Shown here: in pieces, positions 1-10,307 of the stretch
How the letters are laid out: every line of letters starts with the position of its first letter
Numbering within the stretch: position 1 is the stretch's first letter
From: Diaporthe sp. PMI_573
Lineage: Eukaryota; Ascomycota; Sordariomycetes; Diaporthales; Diaporthaceae
NCBI GenBank assembly: GCA_021399435.1
Contig: JAJTUP010000064.1
Span: 62,001-126,000 of the forward strand
Length of the DNA stretch: 64,000 nt
Direction of reading: 5' to 3'
Translations under genes and position numbers: made by a program
Notes under the pieces: model-generated
The model's input: only the letters and a program-made list of their open reading frames with translations
Told to the model about the DNA's origin: nothing
Databases searched by the model: none

Positions 1-1198
1 TTTAAAAGCTCGTATAATCTGGTACGCATCTCATCAGGATGGGCACGATTGTCGTCGTCCGACAGGTGGACAAGCCTAATGTAGGACCTGCGCCAACCTC
101 CCACTCGCAGTGGGACGCGAATGCAGTTTATGAGGTGGATGTTGAACGTGCTCAAGGCTTCGTTCTTCAGGATGAAATGATTTCCCAGGCCTTTTGTATG
201 ATAAAACTGCTCGCCACAGGACCCAACGCGATCGAACCGTTCACATTCAATATCCGACTGCTCATACTCTTCCAAGGGATCCAGATACTTGTACTGGTCG
301 TTGTATATGTTTTGTCCCATGTCCAGCCAGACTGGCGAGCCGGTGAGCGTGTGCAAGGGCCTCAGATCAGACAGCAAATCGTGGAGCTTGAGACCCGAAG
401 TCCGGCTGAGGAAGATAGTCCTGGGAACTTGGTCGAGGCGATACTTTTTCAGGTAGGTCCAGCTGGGCTTCACGTACAGAACTCCATCGCGAAAAACGTG
501 CAAGTTGTCATACTCCGCGGGCAGGAGCTTCCCTCCCCGGGCGTAATCGGCCAGGAAGTTTTTCACCTTTTTGATGGTCGCCACCATAGCCGGGTCGCGC
601 TCCTCTGCTTGCTGGCTCACCAAGTTCACCGAAACGCCCTCCTTCTCGAGTGTGTAAAAAGGCTGCAGAGGGAGCTGGGGGAGCTTCTCGCCTGCGGGCA
701 CAAAGACGGAGACGTTGCTGAATCGGAGTCGTGGGAACGGCGGCACCTCTTGATCATTAGCATCTCCCTCATCGCCCTTGAGTGGCGTGGCAGCGAGATA
801 GGCAAAGTACTCCAAGTCAAGCATGTTGACTATATATCTCTGACGCGGTAAGATTTCCTTGAGGTACCGGTGCCGAAGAGTGCGCGAGACTCCCAGCACA
901 AGCCAAACGCGACGGCGAATACTATCGTCTTCCTGTTTCTCGAATTTGTATATGGTGCGTCCAAGACACAAGGATTTGTATCGGCTGTCTGGAGGTTCAA
1001 CAGGTGGCCTGGTGCCCGGAACAGAGGTGAAAGCCGCACGGCACCGGCGTAGAATCTCCCGCCTACCGTCTTCTACATGCGGCGGGTAGATGTAGTGGGG
1101 AGCACCTGGCTCCACCGGCTGCAAGTAGCTGCATATAACGGCAAAGATCTCTGCACACGCGCGCGTCAGCTCCCGTTTCCTCTCCCACAAGTTCACTG
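1..1198 (-). CDS. Unrecognised protein, large exon, C-terminus beyond the left edge
   Basis: One minus-strand frame stays open from about position 1198 to base 1, roughly 399 codons, and leaves the window. It reads as ordinary protein: a helical Arg-rich start (NLWERKRELTRACAEIF), then a Pro-rich stretch, then RYLKEILPRQRYIVNMLDLE, and later a block rich in aromatic residues and Asp/Glu. No signal peptide, membrane segment or familiar motif is visible and I cannot name a family. The frame is closed upstream by TGA and TAG near 1215-1228. A possible splice acceptor (TTCATTGCAG) ends at about 1199, so the start codon probably lies in an upstream exon; the minus frame at 1244-1375 beginning MSPPNTPSRG is a candidate, but the splice phase could not be settled. 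The opposite-strand open frame at 39-851 is its shadow. Confidence 0.6.
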
Positions 1199-1439
1199 CA
1201 ATGAAGTGTGCTTCCTACTTGAATCAATGTTTTCGAGCGTCACCGGACGAGGGTGTTGAGCTTGGGGCTTCACGGGCCATGGGAGACATCGTTTCTCGGT
1301 GGGCGACGGCTCCGACAGTCTAACACGTTTGAAGCGATATTCAAGCCCTCGACTGGGTGTGTTTGGAGGTGACATCAGCTGGCCATTCCCAAGACGCGTA
1401 TCTGGCTCTTCCGGCTATTTTAGACAGTAGGTTCAGCAT

Positions 1440-1620
1440 TGTCATCCAGACGGGCAAGTACTGTGCAGAATGGTCATCCACTCCACTCCATCCACCAAGG
1501 GGTCTGGTGGAATGGATGGTGGACTTATGTAAGCAATTTCCTGGTGGAATGGATCCACCAGGCACTTCAGTGGATGGATGGAGTGGAATGGACGCGGTGG
1601 ACGCTAATTGCAACCCCTGT
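1440..1620. repeat. hAT-type subterminal repeat block with one terminal end
   Basis: The segment is packed with direct and inverted copies of short words such as CCACTCCA, TGGAATGGA and TGGATGG. It ends at 1620 in ...GCAACCCCTG, which read backwards starts CAGGGGTTGC and resembles a hAT terminus. The matching other terminus was not found, so this looks like a solo end or a decayed MITE. It lies just beyond the stop codon of the neighbouring minus-strand hAT fragment. Confidence 0.45.
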
Positions 1621-1627
1621 CGCCTTC

Positions 1628-1924
1628 CTATTGCGGTATAGGCGCTGCTACTTCAGGAGCATCCGGGACGTCCTGATCGAGGTGAAGGTCGTTATCTACA
1701 GCCATAGTTGGAACTCCTCCTCCCAGACTAATGTCTTTTGCTTCCCTGATTGTCTGTCCTCGCACCTCCGCCGGCCCGTCAAGAAACGATTCTGTTGATG
1801 AGATATGGCCCATCTGGATCCAATTCCGCAACGTCTGTACGATCGATATCGTATTTGCCTCGGATCGGTTCCTCAGAGGACTGAGCATCTGACCACAGGC
1901 TGAAAAGAGCCTCTCCACGTCAGC
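1628..1924 (-). pseudogene. hAT transposase C-terminal dimerization fragment
   Basis: Translation on the minus strand gives SADVERLFSACGQMLSPLRN followed by ISIVQTLRNWIQMGHI. This is the hallmark C-terminal hAT dimerization region (E-R-x-F-S-x-x-G ... L-R-x-W). Everything upstream of this block is missing, because the sequence changes at about 1925 into another hAT fragment on the opposite strand. The frame then runs through an acidic tail to a stop at 1628. It is a truncated, inactive remnant; family assignment is firm, the origin of the break is inference. Confidence 0.75.
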
Positions 1925-1925
1925 G

Positions 1926-2611
1926 CTCTAGCCCTCCATCCGGCATACCGATGGAAATGGTTTGAACGCAACTGGACTGACCGCCCTGAGTGGATTGACG
2001 AGGCAAAAAACATGGTTCATGATGTCTGGCATTTTGAGTATCGGGAGGCCGTATTGCCTGGAGAGGAGCCATCAGCCGTTGAGCCAGTTCCCAAGCAGCG
2101 GAAGACTTCGGACAATCCGTTCCAAGAATACCTTAAACGAAAACGCTACACGGCGCCAGAAGCAGGTCACAATGGCCTCACGCCAGGCGAAGACGAATAC
2201 CTCCACTGGATTACGCACTGCGAAAGTGGCGATGGCTCCATTGACGATCCTCTCGCTTACTGGCACGAGAAGCGATTCAAGTATCCAAACTTATCGCGAA
2301 TGGCGCTTGATTTTCTTACGATACAACCAATGTCTGCTGAGTGTGAGCGTCTTTTCTCAGCAGCAGGTCGGATGGTGAACCCTCTGCGCCACCAGCTTGA
2401 AGCCCAGATTATCGGGATGTGCCAGGTATTGCGTTCATGGCTGAGGGCGGGTATTATTCATGAATTAGATCCCTTTTTTATCTCGGTAGACGAAGAAAAA
2501 GTCAAGCTCGAATTGGCTCAGATGTCAGATCAACAGCTTGAAGGATGGGCAACAAAGTGGCTCACTCAGGTGGTGGGCGTTCAAGGCGAGATGGAAGCCA
2601 GTTGGAGATAA
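1926..2611 (+). pseudogene. hAT transposase C-terminal fragment
   Basis: The plus frame starts abruptly with LALHPAYRWKWFERNWTD, a segment normally found in the middle of fungal hAT transposases. It continues to the dimerization domain (DPLAYWHEKRFKYPNLSRMA, then MSAECERLFSAAGRMVNP, then LRSWLRAGI). The BED finger and catalytic core are absent. About 80 bp after the stop begins a block of GGATT/CCACC repeats that ends as a hAT terminus at 2840, so this is the 3' half of one element. It meets an oppositely oriented hAT fragment at 1924/1926. Confidence 0.8.
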
Positions 2612-2699
2612 GTCTCACGTGGAAGTTGGAATAAGGGACGTACGTGGGCAAGGGCTTCGGGAATAACTTCACTATCATGGCATCAAGAATAGAGGCACT

Positions 2700-2840
2700 G
2701 GCCAATCCACCCAATCCACCCAATCCACCCAATCCACGATAGCTTCCAGTGGATCCACTATACTGAGATATTCAGTGGATTATGATCTATCCACTCCACT
2801 CGAGCAGCCAGTGGATTGAGTGGAGTGGCTTTCAACCCTG
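2700..2840 (+). repeat. hAT right end with subterminal repeats
   Basis: The block starts with four tandem copies of a CCAATCCAC unit and continues with inverted and direct versions of GTGGATT and GAGTGGA. It finishes with GAGTGGCTTTCAACCCTG at 2840. The same 18-base end occurs at 40509-40526. Read inward it begins CAGGGTTGAAAGCCAC, matching the CAGGGTT start shared by several hAT ends in this window. No matching left end was found. Confidence 0.7.
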
Positions 2841-2872
2841 CACGTTGTACAGAAGCCGTTGTCGCCCTCGTC

Positions 2873-3555
2873 TTATCGCCAGCCTTGCTGCCGAGGCTTG
2901 TGGTGTTGGAGGTGGTCTGATGGGTCATCACGGCCCTTCCGACGCTTCCGACTAGGCGAGAGCACTTCGAGGAGCGGGTTATCAATTGAGAGGTCACGAT
3001 CGAGGTACCACGCCGAATGAACATCGTCCTTGTCAAGAGGAATACCCGCCTCCTCCTTATCGGCAATTCTATTGGCACAGATCAAGCCAAATTGCGTGTA
3101 GATGGGGCAACGGCACGATGATCGTGAGCACTCTCCTCGTGGTGTTTCGTTCCGAAGCATACGCTCCGCCTCCCTCCTCGTCTTCGCGAGAAGCCTAAGT
3201 GCCGCCCTCGATACTTGAAGATGTAGTTTTCCCGCCCAGTTCTTCCCGTTGAACTTCTCAAGGGCTGCTGTCTTCTGATTGGCTTCCTCCAGCCGCAAAT
3301 CACGAGCAGTCTCGGCGATAGCCTCATGAGCAGCCTCAAACAAATAGAGAAGATTCCCCATTCCGTGGCCGAGTTGTACCTTAATTTTCCGGTGCATCCG
3401 CTCTGTAGAGGACGTCGTACGTAAGCCGAAGTTGAGGGTCTTGCAGATCTTGTGACCAGCCCATTCGGCAACAACCTCCTCATTCTCGTCAATATAGTGT
3501 GTTTTGAGATAATTGAGGATTGCCGTCTGGTCCGAGAACTTCTCTTGCTGTAAGT
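2873..3555 (-). pseudogene. Mutator-like (MULE) transposase C-terminal fragment
   Basis: The minus frame reads EKFSDQTAILNYLKTHYIDE, then FGLRTTSSTERMHRKIKV, then a helical stretch, then CPIYTQFGLICANRIADKEE and a tail with ...VHSAWYLDRDL. This is the order seen in fungal Mutator-like transposases: end of the MULE core, the Thr-Ser-x-x-Glu segment, and a SWIM-like zinc region (C-x-C-x-n-C-x-N/H, with His replaced by Asn). The N-terminal and main catalytic parts are missing, and the 3' end is interrupted close to the hAT end at 2840. It is a relic. Confidence 0.6.
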
Positions 3556-3773
3556 TGAGGCAAGGATGAGACGGTTGCAGACTCTGCTAATGGAAGCTGG
3601 GAGGGTAATGGCGCTGTTGCGAATCGAGGCGATGAAGACAAATTTCCGCACTCGACTGGTGAATGCTGGTGTGATAACGAAATACAAGGCGAAGCTATGG
3701 TTGCGGAGGGAGCGTGCTCAACATTGTCGACTTCTGGTAACTGCTGCGGAGGCGAGATGATAGTAGTCGACGG

Positions 3774-3962
3774 TGATGATGGGGGCAATGGCGTGTCCCA
3801 GTCTGGCTGGGCTGGTGATGGCTGGGTGCCTTGTGATGATGCTGGCGGTGGTGTTGATGATGGGGATAGTGGCGTATCCTGGTCTGGCTGGGCTGGCGAC
3901 GGCTGGGTATCTTGTGACAATACTGAAGGTTGTGTTGATCGGTGTGCGGCTCTACCCGAATT
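3774..3962 (-). repeat. Two-copy 81-bp repeat encoding a Pro/Gln-rich segment
   Basis: GTCTGGCTGG recurs at 3801 and 3882, giving an 81-bp (27-codon) period. In the minus frame it encodes repeats of the form SQxTQPSPAQPDxDTPLxPS inside an open frame (3489-3920) rich in Ser, Pro and Gln. The frame overlaps the MULE fragment in another phase. Whether this low-complexity stretch belonged to the MULE protein is unknown. Confidence 0.5.
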
Positions 3963-4563
3963 GGCAACTATAGCACGATCTGAGGAATATCAGTAAGCGC
4001 TGAATTCACAGAATGCGGAGGGAAAAGCGAACCCGTGGTGTTTTCCATCGCCCATTTCTCCCGTACAAGGAGCCCATATTTATCCAGACCAAAGCCTTTC
4101 AAATTTGATACAGTGACCTTTGGATATTCACCAGACCGAAGCTTGGCCAAATCGCATTGTTCAATCGGATTGATGTGGTCATGTTAAGGATTTTCCGGGG
4201 ATTTGTTCCCTAAGTACAGAAATTCCAGACCCTGTCCGGGCTGTACTCAACAATTCTTTAGAGAAAGGCCCCGTTGTCCAATAGGCTCCCGGGAAATGGC
4301 AGCGCAGAGCTTGGGAGTTGGGTTCAAATGGTCTCAATATTCTCAAGGCGGCTATTTAGAAACTGGACCACCAGACCAGTACGACGCGTCAGTATACCAC
4401 TTGCAATTAAACACAACACGGATCAGCCACTTGCAGAGGGCCTCCCAGTCTGGCGCGTGGCCCGCCTCGCGAAGAATCATGTCGTACATGACCAGCACTC
4501 GCCACAGGCCTTTGAGGTACGCCTTGTGTAGCTGCTAAGTTCGGGTACTCCGATGTATCGTAC
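3963..4563. other. Decayed sequence between the repeat and the piggyBac-like fragment
   Basis: Minus-strand frames are short and broken by stops. This may be the eroded remainder of the piggyBac-like transposase that starts at 5103, but I could not recognise its catalytic Asp residues. Confidence 0.35.
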
Positions 4564-5103
4564 TCAACTGGCCCAATGCCTTTGGAATGAAATGACCACC
4601 TGAGGAAATATCTGTAATGCGTCTGCTGATGAAGTCTCCCAATATTCTTGGAGCGAAGGGACTTGGGTATGAGACATATACATTAAGATGCCGAAAAACA
4701 GGTAAATCTCCCGGGTGCAAGTTGGCTTCCATGTATTGTATAAAGAGCGTTGTGGCCGCGGACCTTCTGCATGATTTGGTAGAGAGATATGTCGTGCATT
4801 GATGTATTCCACCCACTTATCCACCATATGATGAGGACAGAACTCTGAAAAGATATCGAATAGGCTATGTCGAGGTAGGTCGGGCGAGATATGGCGATCA
4901 AAAGGCTGCAATTGGATCCGTTCGAAAGTAGGGCGGTTGGTGGCTTCTCGAACTGCTGGCTCTGGTAGAGGCTTTAACGGCGATGAGGCTGGGCACGGTA
5001 ATATAGGTAGGGCTACTGTAATGGAAGATAAAGTACGCCGTCTTTTAGAAGGCTGCTGACTTTCGCTGGCCGGCGACACCTTTTTTCGCTTTCCACTTGC
5101 CAT
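4564..5103 (-). pseudogene. PiggyBac-like transposase N-terminal fragment
   Basis: The minus frame begins MASGKRKKVS with a basic, Ser-rich lead. It then shows FDIFSEFCPHHMVDKWVEYI and TREIYLFFGILMYMSHTQVP ending in LQEYW. This matches the start of the DDE_Tnp_1_7 (piggyBac) family, where a helix with W-x-P-x-x-x-x-E-I-Y-x-F-x-G-I precedes a Y-W motif. The frame ends after about 179 residues, well before the catalytic region. Downstream frames are broken, so it is a relic. Confidence 0.6.
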
Positions 5104-5875
5104 TACCTTCAGTCAGGATGGTTTGCTGTAGTTGGGAGAAAAAGAGGTGTGTATGGAAAACCGTCGCGGTACAAGCGCGAATCCCTGTACACGAGGGGCC
5201 ATGTACCGAAAGTCAAAAGTGGGTCCGCTAAAAACGTAATAATTTCGAGGTCAAGGAGATAGGTCCACGATGAAACACCTAAAACACTCCTGTCAGATGT
5301 GGCGGGTATCCAAGAAGTGTGTGCCTGAGGCATCAATATGTCCGTCATGACAAAACCAGCCCCCAACGGGAGGGGTCGCGCTAGAGAACCCAGACAAGAC
5401 ATCAAGACAACACACACAGTGACCACCCCATCAATTGGACCATAATTACACGTCCCATATACCTAAAAGGGTGATAATCTGACAGCTTGCATTAGCGTCC
5501 GATACAGTGACCACGATCGCCATCTATCTGATTCGGGTTGGCTGAATGGAGGACGTTTCGGCCGTGGCGGGGTTTTGGCACCCACAGCGCCAGCAGTGGG
5601 TGAGTAGAAGCCGGAGCCCACGGGTACTCGATTCCCAGATCGACCTGAAGTGACCATGACTGGTTTTGTGGGTTAGGCGGATAATTCGGCTTTCTCCACG
5701 ATAGGAAGCGATTACCTCGCTCCGACAAGCACCATCATCCACGAACCCGCCAGGATTAGTGAGACGGCTCCGCAATCCTTGTTGTCTGAGATTTGTAGAC
5801 GATGATCTCGGACCACATGGAGGTTGAGGTTTTGGAGCTCAATAGAACTTTTCGTGAAAATCTACCTGATCTACC
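5104..5875. other. No gene seen
   Basis: Only short overlapping minus-strand frames (5463-5775) are present, with no recognisable protein. It forms the 3' flank of the aldo/keto reductase gene. Confidence 0.4.
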
Positions 5876-7523
5876 CTACAGAGTCTCCTGAGCCAAGTAA
5901 GTCTTCGGCTTGTACAGTTCCTCGAGGTACGTAATCTCGTCCTTGCTCAGCTCTTTTCCACGAACGTCCAATGCTTCGTTGATCCTCTCAATCTTGCTGA
6001 AGCCAATGATGGGGCTGGCAACGCGGCTCAGCGACCACGTAAGAGCGACTTGCGCCATAGACCATCCTCGCTTGTTGGCAAGATCCTCCACACGCCCAAT
6101 AATTGCGATGTCCTCCTCAGTCAAAGATTCGTCTTCAAGCTTGCTCCTTAACGTCTCGCCCTTGTTTGCGACTGGCCTTGCCAAATTGCCCCTCGAAAGG
6201 GGAGCCCAGGGAATCACACCCACTCCAGTCTCGTCACAGAAGCGGATCATCTCACGCTCCTCCTCTCGATAAAGCAGGTTGTGCTGATTCTGCATGCTGA
6301 CGAATTTGGTCCAGCCATTCCGCTCAGCCACAAATTGCATGCGGGCAAATTGGGTTGCGTACATGCTGCTGGCGCCAATGTAGCGAACCTTGCCGGATTG
6401 CACGAGATCGTGGAGGGTTTTCATGGTCTCCTCTATCGGTGTGGTAGAGTCGAAGCGATGAATTTGCAACAGATCAATGTAAGACGTGTTGAGCCTTTTC
6501 AAGGACGCCTCAACCTGGTTGAGAATAGCCGCACGCGATAACCCATACTGGTTCTGGTAGTCTTTCGATTTCTCAAAAGGCTCCCTGTTCAGCCAATGTA
6601 GCTCGTCTGCGCTGTTCGTTAGCTTAGTGGGCACACCGAATGGATCAAGGGATTGAGATACCGAGAGACTCGCTTACGCCCCAGAAGCATTTGGTGAGAA
6701 TGACGACCTTCTCGCGAGGAATCTGGTACTTCTGCAAGGCTTTCCCAATGATGGATTCAGATGATCCATTGCTGTAAACGTTTGCAGTGTCCCAAGTATT
6801 CAGGCCCTTGTCATATGCGGCTTTGAGCAAAGGCAGAGCCTAGTTAGGTCAATTTTAGCAGGCCTGGATATGAGCAGTTGCAGACAGACGTACATCATCC
6901 TCATTGATAGTCCACGGCATTGATCGCTGATCACCGATGCTCATAGCACCAAGTATCGGGACTGAGACTCGCAGTCCGCTGGTTCCCAGCCTGCGATAAT
7001 CTGCTTTGGTGTCTTCCAGAGACTGCTGTAGACTTTGGCGTCCGTTCGACATGGTGGATATTTGGTCTGGGGGTTGGGCATCGATTGCAATCATTTCGGT
7101 AAGATTTCGAGAATGATGGGGAGCTGTTGCGTTTGGCCGTAGTATGCCGTGTGCTTTTCGCATGTGTTTTTCGACAGCGTTCCAGGTCGAGGCGTTGTAT
7201 GTGTATTGGTTCGTCGCGGGCCTGTTGCGCTTGAAGCAGCGGTAACAAATCCAGTATATCTTCTTGGGGCTTCGTTCATCCTTCATCCTGTAGCCAAACC
7301 GCCACCATTGACTTCTTTCGGCGAGGGTATCATGGAACTCTACTAGTCCTGGCCAACGAGCATACTTCTCGGCTGTCCACAGGCTGTAGTCTGGCTGTTC
7401 GGGAGTTAGTGCCGGTGCAGATGACGAGGTCGACGGTGGCACTATTGAAGACGGTGGTTGAGGCGACATCTCTGCGGTTTCCATGTCGGAATCGGCATTA
7501 GGGAAGGACGACACCATGGTCAT
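5876..7523 (-). CDS. Aldo/keto reductase whose first exon is fused to a hAT BED finger
   Basis: Three exons encode an NADPH-dependent aldo/keto reductase. Exon 1 ends at 6894, intron 6893-6840 has a CTAAC branch point and TAG end, exon 2 is 6839-6662, intron 6661-6607, exon 3 is 6606-5876. Tetrad residues are visible: Asp and Tyr in [10 protein letters not shown], Lys in ILTKCF, His in LLQIHRFD; the C-terminus keeps the cofactor-binding PIIGFSK region. The reductase starts naturally at the ATG at 7052 (MSNGRQS). The same frame is open upstream to ATG 7523 and encodes [20 protein letters not shown] plus [10 protein letters not shown] and HMRKAHGI, a BED-type zinc finger of a hAT transposase closely like that at 34205-34639. 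Either the transcript starts downstream of the hAT exon or a chimera is made. The AKR call is firm; the fusion is an inference. Confidence 0.85.
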
Positions 7524-7639
7524 CGGCAGTCGAAGTCGTATTGACAAGACAAGGATAAAGAAGACGACTATGCTGAAGCCGCCTCCGACGAGATTGGAAA
7601 TATTGCAAACCCCCTAGAGTATCGACTTGTTGATACGTG

Positions 7640-7842
7640 CTAAAGGGGATTAACGACAGGGGGCCTCTGTTCGATGCGTTCGTCGATCAAACACTCTCTC
7701 CATCGATCAAACAACGATCAAACAGACTTGCCATCGATCAAACAGAAATCAAACAGGCTATACTGTTTGATCGATGTCGACCAAACATTTGATCAAACGT
7801 TTGAATCAAACAAATCGAACGTTTGATCGATGACGAACCCTG
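7640..7842 (-). repeat. hAT 5' end with GATCAAAC subterminal repeats
   Basis: More than ten copies of GATCAAAC or its complement GTTTGATC fall between 7680 and 7830. The block ends at 7842 in ...GACGAACCCTG, which read inward starts CAGGGTTCGTCATCGATC, a hAT terminus. It lies upstream of the minus-strand BED exon, so it is the 5' end of the element that supplied that exon. The next eight bases (7843-7850) would be the target duplication; a second copy was not found. Confidence 0.7.
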
Positions 7843-8074
7843 CATCGGGGGGTCTAAACGGCCGTCTACTTCGTGACCAGACCGGGAGCTTCCATCAACC
7901 AACCTAGAATTGAGGCAGGTTCATAAATACATGGATAGATGAAGTCTTCCTCGCAGACATTTTTACTTCATCGCCAAGAAATACAGCTAGCTTCAAGTCA
8001 ACCAAGTTCATACAAGCATACCTACCAGCACCCATCTTTTCGTGGCACATTTTACTCTCCGTACAACTCTCACC

Positions 8075-8974
8075 ATGTCAACCTCACGCAAGACTATCCT
8101 GGTGCTCGGCGCAACTGGCAAGCAAGGCGGTGCAGTAATTGATAACATCCTTGCCTCGCCCGAAGCTAGCTCCTTCGCCATCGCTGCAGTCACGCGCGAT
8201 GCCGCTAGCTCAAGGGCGCAAAGGCTCGCCGCTCTTCCCAATGTAACTGTAATACAGGGGGAGATGTCGAACCCAGAGGATATATTCCGCCAGGCAGGAC
8301 CAGTCTGGGCTGTTTTTAGCGTGCAAACCAATACCGAGGCGGAGGAGCAGCAGGGCAAGGCAGTCGTGGATGCCGCCGTCCTCAACGGGGCTCAGCACTT
8401 CGTCTACTCGTCCGCAGATCGTGGAGGCCCCCAGGAATCCCCCAAAAATCGGACCAACGTCAAGAATCTCATTGCAAAATATGAGATCGAGAAACACCTG
8501 GAACTTCGGGCTGCCAAAAGTCCCCAAAACCTGTCTTACACCATCTTGAGGCCTGTCACTTTCTTCGAGAACCTATCGGCGGACATTCACGGGAAGGGAT
8601 TCGGCCGCATGTGGGAGCAGCTCGGTAACAAGAAGCTGCAATTTATTTCGACCAAGGATATCGGCTGGTTCGCCGCCCAGAGCATCATCCATATCGACCA
8701 GTACCGGAATGTAGCATTGTCACTGGCTGGCGATGAGTTGACGCAGCCCGAGTCTGATGCCATCTTCAAGGAGGCGACGGGAAAGCCGATGCCCTTGGCC
8801 GCTTGTCCTGTGGCCAGTGCGGTCAAGTTTGTGTTGAAAGGCACTGTCGGAGATTTGTTCAAGTGGTTCGAGGAGGAAGGCTACGGGGGCGATGTGGAGG
8901 CCTGCCGCAACGCCAACCCAGAAATACAGGATTTCAAGGCGTGGATTGAAGAGAACAAGGGGCGCTGGGTATGA
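8075..8974 (+). CDS. NmrA-like family NAD(P)-binding protein
   Basis: A single exon encodes 299 residues. The ATG at 8075 sits in a good context (CACCATGTC) and begins the mature fold directly. Residues 7-15 (ILVLGATGK, in a G-x-x-G-x-x-G context with QGG) form the Rossmann dinucleotide loop. The YSSADRGG and LRPVTFFEN segments are typical of the atypical short-chain dehydrogenases of the NmrA/HSCARG group, which act as NADPH-sensing regulators or as reductases on unknown substrates. The canonical Tyr-x-x-x-Lys pair is not obvious, as is usual in this group. No signal peptide or membrane segment is seen. It is one of the few fully intact host genes in the first 17 kb; its substrate cannot be read from the sequence. 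Confidence 0.9.
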   Translation: MSTSRKTILVLGATGKQGGAVIDNILASPEASSFAIAAVTRDAASSRAQRLAALPNVTVIQGEMSNPEDIFRQAGPVWAVFSVQTNTEAEEQQGKAVVDAAVLNGAQHFVYSSADRGGPQESPKNRTNVKNLIAKYEIEKHLELRAAKSPQNLSYTILRPVTFFENLSADIHGKGFGRMWEQLGNKKLQFISTKDIGWFAAQSIIHIDQYRNVALSLAGDELTQPESDAIFKEATGKPMPLAACPVASAVKFVLKGTVGDLFKWFEEEGYGGDVEACRNANPEIQDFKAWIEENKGRWV

Positions 8975-9721
8975 TTCGGTGCGAATGACAGAGCTGCATA
9001 TTTATAGATAGCCAGGCCAACTAATGTAATCCACAAGCGAGTGCACCACACAAGCGAATGCACTACTGGCTTATCACACGTATCTACACCAAAACGTTAA
9101 CTCAGAAATGCATGCATCTGGCAAGCACCATAATGGAATCAAAACTTAGAGAGCTGATCAGTGTTGCATCGTCTCAGATTCCCCCGACATCATGCTTCCT
9201 CTAGTGTCCTTCGAATCAACAACAAATGACGGTGGGCCCTATCTGCAAGGACGCCCACAACTGCCTAACTATGATCCTAAGGCCATTAGGCGATACCTAA
9301 CCAGGGCTTCGTCGCCACCTACCTAGTGCCTTGAGGAACTCAAGGGTCTTTCTTCCGTGTGCTCTCCCAACCATAGAAAATTAAGCTCGGTCCGCAAGGC
9401 GATCCGTGCGAGCCGCCTGCACCACAGTTCGCGCCTTCAACTTCACCATAAGTTCTTAGCCACTTCAAGCCACAAAAATAAAGCCACCCTTCTTTCTTGC
9501 TGCTCAAGGCCTTGTTTGTGCTATGACGTTTTAACAACGGCAAATCAGTCACGACACAGCTTGATCAGGCTCAGAATCAAGTATTAGAATAGAATAGGCC
9601 CGGCGGATCTCACATAGCTGACCCCCGACCTCCGAAGTCGTTACCAGCGTAGAAGAACATATTATCCAGGATTATCCTGAGTGAAATAAATTTCGTGTAT
9701 GTATCCATACCGCCACAGTAG
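8975..9721. other. No gene seen
   Basis: This is the 3' flank of the NmrA-like gene and an AT-balanced intergenic stretch. Short frames on both strands carry no recognisable motif. Confidence 0.4.
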
Positions 9722-10246
9722 CTATCTTTGCTTAGTTGGGATTCTCATCGCAGCCTGTGATGTAATGAGTCCGACATTCTGCTGTAATTGCATTGTTGAC
9801 CCGTTCTTGTCTTGCATTGTCTGCTCTCCTCCCTTGGGATGCGCAACAAGTCCATCGCTTGGTCTATGGTTATGGACATGTTGACTTTCCTTTTCTTTGT
9901 ATCTTATTTCCCATTGGTCGGTGCCTATCTGCATCTCCACGGCATTAAAGGAAAAAGGGCAACCCGTCCCCTCCCCCTTCCCTATCTTCCCTGCGCGGTT
10001 ACATTCCCAAACAAGCCTCTTCTTCGCAACTGGGTCTCCTGTAACTTTCGAGAATTTTTGGAAGGATCGACAAATACGAATACCATAGCCTTGCGACTTG
10101 ACAAATTCAAAGAGCTTTCGTCTCATTTCTTTAAAAGAAGAGTAAGTGGTGCCTTCTGGAGGCAGCTTTAATAGTTGCTCTTCACATCCGGCTGATAGAG
10201 CAGATGCACCTCGTTTCTCTGACTGGGACTCTGTGAAGTCTCCATT
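9722..10246 (-). pseudogene. MULE transposase N-terminal FAR1-type DNA-binding domain fragment
   Basis: The minus strand encodes LPPEGTTYSSFKEMRR, then FVKSQGYGIRICRS, RLVWECNRAGK, GCPFSFNAVE and SQHVHNHRPS. The Cys and paired His with the aromatic framework are those of the FAR1/WRKY-GCM1-type zinc finger that starts Mutator-like transposases. A frame break just before LPPEG separates it from the ATG region near 10246, and no MULE catalytic domain follows downstream. It is unlikely to be part of the same element as the MULE C-terminus at 2873-3555, which lies far away with other genes between. Confidence 0.6.
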
Positions 10247-10307
10247 TCTGTATCAGTCTTATGCTCAGTTCTACTCCGTAAAGTCTTCGTCAGTGTTGCA
10301 TCGGATG

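Noticed and set aside
39..851. Plus-strand open frame of 270 codons at the left edge
   Set aside because: It is antisense to a longer minus-strand frame with normal protein composition that stays open from about 1198 to the window edge; the plus frame shows no motif.
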